Shown here piece by piece: positions 46,191 to 55,487 of a stretch of 64,000 nt of DNA. The stretch lies in the NCBI GenBank assembly GCA_947258795.1, contig CAMYJU010000006.1, positions 1-64,000 of the forward strand, read 5' to 3'. Each line of letters begins with the position of its first letter. The stretch's first letter is position 1. Under the pieces are notes generated by a model. It made no database searches, was not told the DNA's origin, and saw only the letters and a list, made by a program, of their open reading frames with translations. The position numbers were made by a program, and so were the translations under genes. Source of the DNA: an uncultured Gammaproteobacteria bacterium. GTDB lineage: Bacteria > Pseudomonadota > Gammaproteobacteria > DRJJ01.

Positions 46191-46303
46191 GGTACGGGCA
46201 TCATCAATCTATGATTGCCCCTATATTACTTTAATTAACAAATGTTTCAATTATAGCCGTACCGGCCAGTACGGCAGCCGGTACAGCTATTACTATAGCT
46301 GAA

Positions 46304-46930
46304 TCATGCCACCTCTTTTGCAAACAGGTCTGCAATCTCTGCCAGGCTCTTCTCTCTGCTCAGTGCCAGCTGGTTTTCATCCATAGAGGTGCTTTCCACG
46401 GAAAAGATTTTCACCTGTTCAAATCCGATGAAACCAAACAGGGATTTAAGATAAGGCCGTAGAAAATCCATTGCCACAAGTGGCGTACCTGTAAATTGAG
46501 CACCAATCGCCGTGGTGATATAGGCTGTTTTACCCTTCACCAAACCCTGCAGGTCACCGTCTTCGTTAAACCCGAATGTCCTATTGATACGTACTACCTG
46601 ATCGATCCAGGCCTTCAGTACTGCCGGCACCGAAAAATTATACATTGGAGTGGAGATCAACAAGGCATCTGCGCCCAGGAGTTCATCGATCAACATGTCT
46701 GACTGCGCAGTGGCTTGCCGGAGCGGATCGGTCATATCCCCTTCCGGCGTGTAATAACCCACGATGGTGTCATTTTCGATAGGTCCGATGGGCTCCTTCG
46801 CCAGGTCCCGCAGTTGTACCTGGGCGCCTGGATGGGCATCCAACCACCTGGCCTGTAGTTCATCAGCCAGACTGCGGCTATGAGAATTGTCGGCTCGGGG
46901 GCTGGCATCAATCCGTAATAAGGTAGGCAT
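46304..46930 (-). CDS. azoR: FMN-dependent NADH-azoreductase
   Basis: The protein is 208 residues from the ATG at 46930, which lies 10 bases after AAGGAG; the ATG at 46939 is too close to that site. The flavodoxin-like fold of AzoR is clear: LLRIDASPRADNSHSRSLA (phosphate loop), the FMN region STPMYNFSVPAVLKAWIDQV, and TAIGAQF. It reduces azo or quinone compounds with NADH. A LysR regulator is encoded divergently, with a palindrome between them, the usual layout of regulator and target. Confidence 0.9.
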   Translation of the reverse strand: MPTLLRIDASPRADNSHSRSLADELQARWLDAHPGAQVQLRDLAKEPIGPIENDTIVGYYTPEGDMTDPLRQATAQSDMLIDELLGADALLISTPMYNFSVPAVLKAWIDQVVRINRTFGFNEDGDLQGLVKGKTAYITTAIGAQFTGTPLVAMDFLRPYLKSLFGFIGFEQVKIFSVESTSMDENQLALSREKSLAEIADLFAKEVA

Positions 46931-46971
46931 GGTTTTCATTCTCCTTGGTCAGATATAAGATGAAACAAGCC

Positions 46972-46985
46972 TAGTTCATGAACTA
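46972..46985. promoter_or_regulatory. Palindromic operator candidate between azoR and the LysR gene
   Basis: TAGTTCATGAACTA is a perfect 14-bp palindrome placed 42 bp from the azoR start and about 50 bp from the LysR start. It fits the T-N11-A type expected of LysR-family sites. Confidence 0.5.
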
Positions 46986-47035
46986 ATTTCATTAAATCAC
47001 TTATAATGAATAACATTATTGCGTATTATGCATCA

Positions 47036-47953
47036 ATGGATCTGGAGAATCTCGCCATATTTGTCGATGTCATGAACAAGGGCAGCTATGCGGCTGTGGC
47101 TCGGGATAGAAACCTGGCCCCTTCTACCATTTCCCGCGCGATATCCAGCCTGGAAGATGAATTAGGAATACGGCTGCTAAACCGCACTACCCGCCGCATT
47201 AAACCCACCGAGGCCGGACAGGTCTATTTTCAGCAGGTCGAGGCCATAGTGGATGAACTGGAGCGGGCCAAATCCGTCACGGTAGACCTGGGCAATAACC
47301 CCACCGGTGAATTACGCGTAAGCGCCTCCATGACTTTTGGCAACCTCAACATTGTGCCCCTGCTGCCTGAGTTTATGACCACCTATCCACGACTGGATGT
47401 TTATCTCGATCTGTCTGACTCTCTGGTCGACCTGGTGGACGACGGCATCGATATCGCTGTCAGGCTGGGTAAGCTCCCCGATACCGGCCTGGTTGCAACC
47501 CGGCTGACCAACCTGGACTTCGTCATCGTGGCCAGCCCTGAGTATTTACAACAACATGGCACGCCTGAAAAACCGGTCGATATAAAATCTCATCTATGCA
47601 TGATTTTTCCGATGCCCGGATTTAATACCGACTGGTTATTCCGCGATTCCACCGGCGCCATAACCGCCATTAAACCCGAAGGCCGCTTACAACTGACCAA
47701 TGCCCTCGCACACAAACAGTGCGCCCTGAATCATATGGGTATCACCATGTGCAGCAAATGGGGTGTCTGGGAAGAACTGAAAAACGGATCGTTGGTCCAG
47801 TTATTCAGGCAATACGATATCGCGATGGTCGATTTCGACAGTGCGGCATGGCTGGTTTATCCATCGCGTAAGTACCTGCCGCTAAAGGTACGCGTGTTCA
47901 TCGACTTTATGAAAAGCAAATTCCAATATGGGGCGCCGTGGGACCAGGTTTGA
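47036..47953 (+). CDS. LysR-family transcriptional regulator
   Basis: The protein is 305 residues from the ATG at 47036 (MDLENLAIFVDV), the canonical LysR start; ten extra codons upstream look non-native. The helix-turn-helix (SYAAVARDRNLAPSTISRAISSLEDELG) and the RLLNRTTRRI turn are intact, followed by a full effector-binding domain. It is divergent from azoR and probably regulates it in response to a quinone or electrophile, as for similar pairs. Confidence 0.9.
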   Translation: MDLENLAIFVDVMNKGSYAAVARDRNLAPSTISRAISSLEDELGIRLLNRTTRRIKPTEAGQVYFQQVEAIVDELERAKSVTVDLGNNPTGELRVSASMTFGNLNIVPLLPEFMTTYPRLDVYLDLSDSLVDLVDDGIDIAVRLGKLPDTGLVATRLTNLDFVIVASPEYLQQHGTPEKPVDIKSHLCMIFPMPGFNTDWLFRDSTGAITAIKPEGRLQLTNALAHKQCALNHMGITMCSKWGVWEELKNGSLVQLFRQYDIAMVDFDSAAWLVYPSRKYLPLKVRVFIDFMKSKFQYGAPWDQV

Positions 47954-47988
47954 TGTAAACTGGCTAGGTGTAACCTGAGAAGCTCAGC

Positions 47989-50900
47989 ATGGAAGTCCAA
48001 TACGTTCCAGATCAACCAGGCAGACCGATTTCATTATGGGTAATCAGTTTAATCTGTAGTCTGTGCCTGTTTCATTCAGCAGGCAACGCACAGCTTCATC
48101 ATGATCTCAATATTACCCTGGTCCCCGGGGATCATCGCCTGACGGTCACTGATACCATTACCCTGCCGAAAAACCATCCGCATGAATTCAGGTTTCAGTT
48201 ACACCAGGGTCTTGAACCGACTGTCATGGATGCCGGAATTTCACTGAAAAGGCTTTCAGACAAGCAATCCGGGCAACACACTGATATGGATCCGGCCTTA
48301 CGTGCCCATACCGTGCCGGTCGAGGAGTATCTGGTCAGACTGCCGGAGGGGTCACGTACAGTCACCCTGCAATACAGTGGAGCCATCCATCACCCGATTG
48401 AACAGCATAGCGAGGAATACGCACGTAGCTTCAGTATCTCACCGGGACTGATCTCACCTGATGGTGTATTTCTGGCGGCATCGAGTTACTGGTATCCCAC
48501 GATCGACAAGCAATTACTGAGCTTTACCATGAAAGTAATGGCACCCGACGGCTGGCGCGCGATCTCCCAGGGCAAGCGCCTGAATCATGCTAACCGGGCC
48601 AATCAGCATCAGGTCACCTGGTCCGAAGAACACCCACAGGAAGAAATCTACCTGGTCGCCGCCAGCTTCATTGAATATCAACAGGAGATTGGTGATAAAC
48701 AGGCCATGGTGTTTTTGCGTAATCCGGACCCGGCACTGGCACAAAAATACCTGGATACCACCCATCGCTATCTGGATATGTATCAGCGTTTACTGGGCGA
48801 GTATCCGTATCAGAAGTTTGCACTAGTCGAGAACTTCTGGGAGACCGGCTATGGTATGCCATCCTTTACCCTGCTCGGTCCGAAGGTCATCCGTTTTCCG
48901 TTTATCCTGCATTCCTCATATCCGCATGAGGTACTGCACAACTGGTGGGGTAACGGCGTCTATGTCGATTATGACACCGGTAATTGGGCCGAGGGCCTGA
49001 CCACCTACCTGGCCGACCACCTGATCAAGGAACAACGTCAACAGGCCAGCGCATACCGTCGTAGCACCCTGCTGGCTTATAGCAATTATGTCCGTGAGCA
49101 ATCCGATTTTCCGTTGACCGAATTCCGGGGTCGGCACAGCTCTGTGACCCAGGCAGTCGGGTACGGCAAGACCCTGTTCCTGTTTCATATGTTACGCCGT
49201 CACCTGGGAGACCAGGCCTTTATCGAGACCCTGCGTAAGTTCTACCAGGCATATCGCTACAGCAAGGCCAGTTTCGCAGATATCGAAAAAGCCTTTGGTC
49301 AATACAGCAAAGTCCCGTTGACGACCTTTTTCCAACAATGGATCAGGCGGGCTGGCGCCCCTGCCCTGCGCATCATGCAGGCCAGTACCAAAGCCACCGG
49401 TAATGGCTACCAGCTTGAATTCGACATCGAGCAAATCCAAACCGGTGAACCTTATCATCTGCGTGTCCCGGTCGCCGTGCACATGCAGGATGCCGGCCAG
49501 GCCTATCAGACCGAAGTCAGGCTGACCACTAAACAACAGTCATTTACCCTGCAATTGCCAGCACGACCAGTACAGCTTGATGTCGATCCTCAATTCGATG
49601 TATTTCGCCGATTGCATTACAAGGAGGTCCCGGCCACCCTGAGTCAGGCCTTCGGCGCCGAGCGCGCCCTGATCGTGATCCCGGCCGGTGCATCAAGCAC
49701 ACAACAGCAGGCCTATCGGGAAGTTGCAAAATCCTGGCAACAAGGCCGTGATAGTGAAATCGAGATTCGCCTGGACAACAGTCTGAAGAGCCTGCCGAGT
49801 GACCAGATGATCTGGTTGTTCGGGTGGAACAACCGTTTCCGCACGGTAGTGGACAAGGCACTTGGCGACTTTGATTATAAAAGCACGGGAAATAATATTA
49901 TCCTGGATGGCAAAACCTTACAGCGCAAACAACACAGCGTAGCCCTGATGGCCCGCAATCCCGCAAATGCACAACAGGCCATTGCCTGGCTGGCCACTGA
50001 AAACCCCAAGGCCCTGCCGGGACTGGCTCGCAAACTGCCGCATTATGGCAAATACAGCTACCTCGGTTTTCAGGGGGATGAGCCGACCAATGTCGCCAAA
50101 GGACAATGGCCGGTTATTGACTCGCCTATGTCTATTGTCGTGCAACAGGGTGATAAATCCAGGGTAAAGCCGACCAGAGCCAGATTAATGCCTCGAGTTC
50201 CCCTGATCCAGTCATCTGCTCAATTCTCCAGCGAACGACTGCTACAGGATATAGCAACGCTCGCTGATCCTGAAATGGGCGGTCGTGGCCTCGGCAGCCC
50301 CGACATAGACCGTTCGGCAGATTATATAGCCCGGCAGTTTCAGCGAGCCGGCCTGCAACCCGGTGGTGATACTGAAAACAGCTACTATCAGGCCTGGTCT
50401 ATGCAACTGCCGGATCGTCCACACAGGGACTACCTGAAAAACGTGATCGCTGTCTTGCCTGGCTCAAACCCGGATTTTTCCAGGCAGAGCGTCGTCATCA
50501 CCGCCCATTATGATCACCTCGGTCATGGTTGGCCGGATGTACATCAAGGCGATGAAGGCAAGATTCATCCGGGCGCGGACGATAATGCCAGCGGGGTCGC
50601 GGTATTACTGGAACTGGCCCGACATTTCGCCAGGCGCACGCCCCTGCAGCGCAGCATCGTATTTATCGCATTTACCGGCGAAGAGGCAGGCCGGCTCGGT
50701 TCAAAGCACTATGTCCGGCATGCCCTAAACTACCCGACAGACCAGATCACCGGTGTAATCAACCTGGATACCGTAGGCAGACTGCATGACCGCCACCTGC
50801 TGGTACTGGGCAGCGGCACTGCCTACGAATGGCCACATATTTTTCGTGGTGCTGGCTACGTGACCGGTGTACCGATCAAAGCCGTGGCCAATGATGTCGG

Positions 50901-51405
50901 TGGTAGTGACCAGGTCAGTTTTCAGGATGCCGGTGTACCGGCCGTGCAACTGTTTGCCGGTGCCCATGCCGATTATCATCGACCAGGTGACACCGTGGAC
51001 AAGATCGACAGCAAAGGACTGCTCAAGATCACCGCCGTGGTAAAAGAAGCCGCCGAATACCTGGCCGAACGACCAGAACCGATGCGCGTCACGCTGGGTA
51101 ATCGAAAAGGTCAGGCAGTCCCATCAGCCAGTGCTCAGGGTCGTCGTGTACGACTGGGTACTGTACCCGATTTCGCATTTGCCGGACCCGGTGTAAAGCT
51201 GACGGAAGTCAGTCCTGACACCCCTGCCGCACGTGCGGGCCTGCAAGCCGATGACGTGATTGTACAGATCAATAACACCCGTATCGGCAACCTGAAAGAC
51301 TATGGTAAAGTACTGCGTAAGCTTAACCCCGGAGATACCGTGTCGATTCATTTTCTACGCAACAATCAACAACAATCGGTAGACACAACAGCAGAAGCCC
51401 GTTAG
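47989..51405 (+). CDS. Exported M1-like/M28/PDZ fusion peptidase
   Basis: A 1138-residue protein with a hydrophobic export segment at about residues 15-36. Residues about 40-460 are an M1-type gluzincin with HEVLHNWWGN (about 312) and the distal glutamate in WAEGLTTY. A linker of about 300 residues follows. Residues about 740-1030 are an M28 domain with all ligands: TAHYDHLG, GADDNASG, TGEEAG, NLDTVG and DYHRPGDT. A PDZ domain (about 1060-1138, GVKLTEVSPDTPAARAGL) ends it. Two zinc peptidases in one chain imply stepwise peptide breakdown. A TolB-like lipoprotein gene follows 13 bp later. Confidence 0.85.
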   Translation: MEVQYVPDQPGRPISLWVISLICSLCLFHSAGNAQLHHDLNITLVPGDHRLTVTDTITLPKNHPHEFRFQLHQGLEPTVMDAGISLKRLSDKQSGQHTDMDPALRAHTVPVEEYLVRLPEGSRTVTLQYSGAIHHPIEQHSEEYARSFSISPGLISPDGVFLAASSYWYPTIDKQLLSFTMKVMAPDGWRAISQGKRLNHANRANQHQVTWSEEHPQEEIYLVAASFIEYQQEIGDKQAMVFLRNPDPALAQKYLDTTHRYLDMYQRLLGEYPYQKFALVENFWETGYGMPSFTLLGPKVIRFPFILHSSYPHEVLHNWWGNGVYVDYDTGNWAEGLTTYLADHLIKEQRQQASAYRRSTLLAYSNYVREQSDFPLTEFRGRHSSVTQAVGYGKTLFLFHMLRRHLGDQAFIETLRKFYQAYRYSKASFADIEKAFGQYSKVPLTTFFQQWIRRAGAPALRIMQASTKATGNGYQLEFDIEQIQTGEPYHLRVPVAVHMQDAGQAYQTEVRLTTKQQSFTLQLPARPVQLDVDPQFDVFRRLHYKEVPATLSQAFGAERALIVIPAGASSTQQQAYREVAKSWQQGRDSEIEIRLDNSLKSLPSDQMIWLFGWNNRFRTVVDKALGDFDYKSTGNNIILDGKTLQRKQHSVALMARNPANAQQAIAWLATENPKALPGLARKLPHYGKYSYLGFQGDEPTNVAKGQWPVIDSPMSIVVQQGDKSRVKPTRARLMPRVPLIQSSAQFSSERLLQDIATLADPEMGGRGLGSPDIDRSADYIARQFQRAGLQPGGDTENSYYQAWSMQLPDRPHRDYLKNVIAVLPGSNPDFSRQSVVITAHYDHLGHGWPDVHQGDEGKIHPGADDNASGVAVLLELARHFARRTPLQRSIVFIAFTGEEAGRLGSKHYVRHALNYPTDQITGVINLDTVGRLHDRHLLVLGSGTAYEWPHIFRGAGYVTGVPIKAVANDVGGSDQVSFQDAGVPAVQLFAGAHADYHRPGDTVDKIDSKGLLKITAVVKEAAEYLAERPEPMRVTLGNRKGQAVPSASAQGRRVRLGTVPDFAFAGPGVKLTEVSPDTPAARAGLQADDVIVQINNTRIGNLKDYGKVLRKLNPGDTVSIHFLRNNQQQSVDTTAEAR

Positions 51406-51418
51406 GGCAACACATACA

Positions 51419-52498
51419 ATGAACATCCATATGAAAATATCACTGTTAGCCATAATCTCACTTGCAACGTTAACTGCGTGCAGTGAACCCGTAGATGACA
51501 GACAAAAGGACGCAACACTTGCTGGGAAACCAGATTTAGTACTGCCTGCTGAAACACGTATCACCAACATAAAACAACTGAGCTTCGGCGGTCAGAATGC
51601 CGAGGCCTATTTTTCCTATGACGGCAGTGAACTGATTTTCCAGTCCACCCGCGACAAGCTGCAATGTGACGCCATCTTTCGCATGAAAGCAGATGGAACC
51701 AATGTGCGTCAGGTCTCATCGGGTGAAGGTGCCACCACCTGTGCGTTCATCGCCCCGGATAACCACTCGATTATCTACGCCTCTACCCATTTGGGCGGCA
51801 GAATCTGTCCACCGAAACCCGACCACTCTCGCGGCTATGTATGGCCGCTATATGACAGCTACGATATCTTCCGCGCCGATCCGGAGGGCGGTAATGTCGT
51901 AAATCTAACCAATACCCCTGGCTATGACGCCGAGGCAGTATACTCACCTAAAGGTGACAAAATCGTGTTCACCTCAGTGCGTAACGGTGACCTGGAGCTG
52001 TATTTAATGAACCCGGATGGAAGTGGTGTTGAACAATTAACCAATGACACCGGTTATGATGGCGGTGCATTTTTTTCACTGGATGGGGCATGGATAGTCT
52101 GGCGCGCATCACGCCCGACCGGCAAAGCCCTTTCTGATTACCAGGCACTCCTGGCAGACAAGCTGATACGACCCGGTAAACTCAACCTCTATATTATGAG
52201 CCTGAAGGACCGTAAGCCGATCCAGCTAACCGATAACCAGGCTGCCAACTTCGGCCCCTACTGGCACCCGGATGGCGAACATATTATCTTCTCGTCTAAC
52301 CTGGCCGACCCGAAGGGTCGCAATTTCGATCTGTACCTGATCAATATCAACACCCGTAAGATAGAACAAATCACCCACTATGAAGGCTTTGACGGATTCC
52401 CGATGTTCTCTCACGATGGCAAAAAACTAGTATTCGCCTCTAATCGTAATGGCAAAGTTAAAGGCGAAACCAATGTATTTATTGCGGACTGGAAGTAG
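51419..52498 (+). CDS. TolB-like WD40/PD40 beta-propeller lipoprotein
   Basis: A 359-residue lipoprotein (signal ending LTAC; start 51419 or the nearer ATG at 51431). The rest is a PD40/TolB beta propeller with repeated blades such as DGSELIFQSTRD, KGDKIVFTSVRNG and DGEHIIFSSNL. It is envelope-located and probably binds proteins or peptides. It starts 13 bp after the fusion peptidase stop, so the two are co-expressed; it may present substrates to that enzyme, as an inference. Confidence 0.85.
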   Translation: MNIHMKISLLAIISLATLTACSEPVDDRQKDATLAGKPDLVLPAETRITNIKQLSFGGQNAEAYFSYDGSELIFQSTRDKLQCDAIFRMKADGTNVRQVSSGEGATTCAFIAPDNHSIIYASTHLGGRICPPKPDHSRGYVWPLYDSYDIFRADPEGGNVVNLTNTPGYDAEAVYSPKGDKIVFTSVRNGDLELYLMNPDGSGVEQLTNDTGYDGGAFFSLDGAWIVWRASRPTGKALSDYQALLADKLIRPGKLNLYIMSLKDRKPIQLTDNQAANFGPYWHPDGEHIIFSSNLADPKGRNFDLYLININTRKIEQITHYEGFDGFPMFSHDGKKLVFASNRNGKVKGETNVFIADWK

Positions 52499-52594
52499 AA
52501 ACAGATCTGCAGAGTGAGATTGCCGCGCTCCGCTCGCCATGATTCGCATTCTTGTATTAATCAGAGGCTCCTTAATTGCTCCGCTTAACACAGG

Positions 52595-53161
52595 TTATTT
52601 AGGCGTATAACTGAACTTCTGTCCCCCGATGCTTGCTTCATACATTAAACCGCCTTTCGCTACGGTGAATGTTGCCATTCCTTTGTAATATTTACCAACG
52701 GTAGTAGCGTCATGCTTTCCACCGCTTGCACTGGCAGAACTGCCTGTAGTCGTGGCAGCGGCCGAGGCGCCAGCTGTAATTGCCACAGCAGATGCCTGAG
52801 CAGCAAATTCAAAATTACCGCTGGTAAATTCATTGAATGAGCGCTTGTCTTCAAAAAAGATTATCTGGCTAAACGCCTGACCACCCAACTGAAAACCAAC
52901 GGTTAGCTGGGTAACATTGGTGTCACCAACGTAATTGCCATTGGCATACACCCGGCCTTCACCATGCGCACCACCAATACCAATTCCACCCTTACCGATA
53001 GTGGGGAAGACCGCATAGCCATAACAATTCTTAAAGAACCCCCCACTCTCACCGGCGTCTTTGAAAACCTTGATCGTGTCCTGATATTCACCTGCCCAAC
53101 CACTGGAAAAGGGAAAAACCAGCAGCATAAAAAATAGACAAAAATATTTTCTGATCAGCAT
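52595..53161 (-). CDS. SYLF/Ysc84-domain secreted protein
   Basis: A 188-residue protein with a signal peptide (to about GWA-G). The SYLF domain is recognised by GYAVFPTIGKGGIGIGGAHGEG, followed by VGFQLGGQAFSQIIFFED. SYLF domains bind phosphoinositides or other lipids in eukaryotes; bacterial roles are poorly known. A Ser/Ala/Thr-rich segment is at about residues 135-160. It is convergent with the TolB-like gene and monocistronic. Confidence 0.85.
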   Translation of the reverse strand: MLIRKYFCLFFMLLVFPFSSGWAGEYQDTIKVFKDAGESGGFFKNCYGYAVFPTIGKGGIGIGGAHGEGRVYANGNYVGDTNVTQLTVGFQLGGQAFSQIIFFEDKRSFNEFTSGNFEFAAQASAVAITAGASAAATTTGSSASASGGKHDATTVGKYYKGMATFTVAKGGLMYEASIGGQKFSYTPK

Positions 53162-53764
53162 CGTAACCTCCTGTGCCTGGATTGTACTTTTAGTATAAGA
53201 GCAAACTACTAAACCCGCCTTATACTATTCAATAAACTCCATCACAAAAACTTACTGAATAGTAATCCTGAAATATACCAATCAGACTAAGGTAATTATT
53301 CAAACCTGCGTCATCCGTCTCGTTTTAGTTGTCGCCGAAAGATCAAACTGCACATATGAAGCTTGAATGGCTGATGACTTGTCAATGTTTTCCCAGAATA
53401 ACCATTCGTTTCATCTTTATATAAAAGAACCGGTATTTGTATCTGAGTCTTTTGGATAAAAATGATTGAACTTGATCCTCAGTACAATTCACTATTTGTT
53501 TAACACTCTTTTAGTAATTACGATTAAACGAGATTTGATAAAACTTGACCTGTATCATGAAACCGGCAATCTGCAGTTACAACGCTTGATGGCCAAATAA
53601 CCAGGTACTATATAAATAATAGCTAAGGAATATAAAGCTGGTTATTAGGAATTAAGCGCTCGCTAATAATATACGGAAGAAAAAGACCACTGTTCATATG
53701 TAAATACGACAGTAGGTACACATCAATAATTACTACAAAGAGCGCGTCAAAAGGACATGCAAAG
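53162..53764. other. Long AT-rich region upstream of the radical SAM operon
   Basis: About 600 bp with no convincing gene. A 22-codon frame at 53356 and a 44-codon frame ending near 53600 (tail LYHETGNLQLQRLMAK) are open on the plus strand without ribosome sites. The second looks somewhat protein-like and could be a fragment. Promoters for the radical SAM operon should lie here. Confidence 0.4.
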
Positions 53765-54898
53765 ATGAAATGCACTTTGCTACTAACGCGTCAATGCAAT
53801 CTCCAGTGCAAATATTGCTATGTGGGTAAAAATAACGCTTCCATGCCGATAGAGCATGCTCGTCAGATAGTTGACCTGGTCTATCAGCGTGCACCAGATG
53901 ATGAGCATATTGACTTTGCATTTTTTGGTGGTGAACCACTTATTGAGTTTGAAAAACTCAGGCTCATCACAGAGATCATCGAGCAACATCCGAAATATGA
54001 CCCTGACCAGGTACGATTGACGCTGGTTACCAATGGTACGATTTTTAATGATGCAATCGCTGAATTCGTCAGTGCGCACCAGATAGCCTTGGGTATCAGT
54101 TGTGACGGCCCGGAAGATGTACATGACATGTTCCGGCAGTACCCCGGTGGTAAAGGCTCATCAAAAAAGGTCGAGAACACTATACGAAATGCACTTGATT
54201 CACTTCCAAACGTAATGGTGAATGCTGTATACCGGCCTGAGACAATACATGCCCTGCCGAAGACTATCGATTATTTTTCAGAACTTGGTGTTAAGCAGAT
54301 TTATCTGAGTCCGGATTTTTCCGCACCTTGGACGGAACAGCACGCATCGAATCTCGAGGATATCTATAGCGAAATTGGTGATCGTTATGTGGAGTTTTAT
54401 AAGCACAATGACTCGCATTTTATTAGCCTGATTGACAGTAAAATCGCGGTTATCCTGCGTGGCGGTTACGCGCCACAGGAACGTTGCCGTATGGGAACCG
54501 GTGAACTCGCCTTTACGCCGGATGGCGCCATATACCCTTGCGAGCGATTGGTAGGCAATACCGATCAGGATACACGCCACTGTATTGGCCATATCGACGA
54601 CCATACCGCGATGATACCGGTTGAAAGTCTTGGTTTAAATGGTGACAGCCAGCCTGGTTGTGCAATCTGTAGTCTTAAGGACTATTGCATGAACTGGTGC
54701 GGGTGTACGAATTATTTTGGAACAGGGTCATACAAACGCGTTAGCCCGTTCCTGTGCGCCTCAGAACGCGCATCTATACATGTAGCTATGAACGTATTTC
54801 AGAAACTTGAAAATGAGATGGAGGGTATCTTCTACGATCATGCAAGTAGCTCACCACTAATCAACAGTGCATGTGCTATGGCCTGTCAATCGCAGTAG
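53765..54898 (+). CDS. Radical SAM/SPASM-domain enzyme
   Basis: A 377-residue protein. The cluster motif is CNLQCKYC (C11, C15, C18), which binds the 4Fe-4S cluster that cleaves S-adenosylmethionine. FFGGEPL follows as the usual second motif. The C-terminus is a SPASM domain with the spacing C-x2-C-x5-C-x3-C (CAIC...C...C) and flanking cysteines, for two auxiliary clusters. SPASM enzymes modify peptides or proteins, as anSME and PqqE do. No sulfatase or known peptide precursor is adjacent. It is first of three co-directional genes ending at a strong terminator. Confidence 0.88.
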   Translation: MKCTLLLTRQCNLQCKYCYVGKNNASMPIEHARQIVDLVYQRAPDDEHIDFAFFGGEPLIEFEKLRLITEIIEQHPKYDPDQVRLTLVTNGTIFNDAIAEFVSAHQIALGISCDGPEDVHDMFRQYPGGKGSSKKVENTIRNALDSLPNVMVNAVYRPETIHALPKTIDYFSELGVKQIYLSPDFSAPWTEQHASNLEDIYSEIGDRYVEFYKHNDSHFISLIDSKIAVILRGGYAPQERCRMGTGELAFTPDGAIYPCERLVGNTDQDTRHCIGHIDDHTAMIPVESLGLNGDSQPGCAICSLKDYCMNWCGCTNYFGTGSYKRVSPFLCASERASIHVAMNVFQKLENEMEGIFYDHASSSPLINSACAMACQSQ

Positions 54899-54985
54899 TA
54901 CCTTGGTTTGTCACCAGGGGTCAATTATGGAAAGCCCCATACTGGGTTCTGGTGATATGGAGTAAACATAAAAGGAGTAGCGATC

Positions 54986-55414
54986 ATGCCAAATTACACT
55001 TTACAGCAAATTGACCCTACAAAATTACGCGTCTGGATTGCGGGACGACCAGCTGAAATCTGGCTGGGATATCGTGACATCGTTGGAAATTTTGTAAAAA
55101 AAAACAAGCTTAAACCACCAAAGCCCGAGGAATATCCTTATTTACCTACGTCCGGGGAAATTGGTGAATTTGAAGGAATGGTAAGCAGATCCAAGACCAA
55201 ACTGGCAATTCGCTGGCCCTTTCCGTTTCCTGGCGGTATCCGCGCAGCGCATGTCCATTACGGCCCTGATGTCTACCTGCTGAATCAGAAGCAGTGGAAT
55301 AGCTTCACGAAGCAGGTTATGAAGGATGTCCAGAACAGGATCAGCAAGACCGAACAGGTCAGCTTTGAAGAGGCATTGCAGATTACAGAGGCTGTCGTAC
55401 CACTCAACCGCTGA
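54986..55414 (+). CDS. Protein of unknown function, second gene of the radical SAM operon
   Basis: A 142-residue protein from ATG at 54986, with AAAGGAG as ribosome site. It has no signal or membrane segment. It is rich in Trp, Pro, Lys and aromatic residues (ALRWPFPFPGG-like stretch; RVWIAGRPAEIWLGY near the start). No cysteine is visible, so it is not a typical cysteine-based peptide precursor. No family was recognised. The 87-bp gap to the radical SAM gene suggests a substrate, chaperone or partner role, which remains a guess. Confidence 0.7.
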   Translation: MPNYTLQQIDPTKLRVWIAGRPAEIWLGYRDIVGNFVKKNKLKPPKPEEYPYLPTSGEIGEFEGMVSRSKTKLAIRWPFPFPGGIRAAHVHYGPDVYLLNQKQWNSFTKQVMKDVQNRISKTEQVSFEEALQITEAVVPLNR

Positions 55415-55487
55415 ATGTGCCGACATACTGCGATTATCTGTAAGGATATGCTGTTTTAAATGGTGCCACGTTATGGAGGATATGATC

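Noticed and set aside
53356-53424. 22-codon frame as a peptide precursor for the radical SAM enzyme
   Set aside because: No ribosome site, no leader-core pattern, and more than 300 bp from the enzyme gene.
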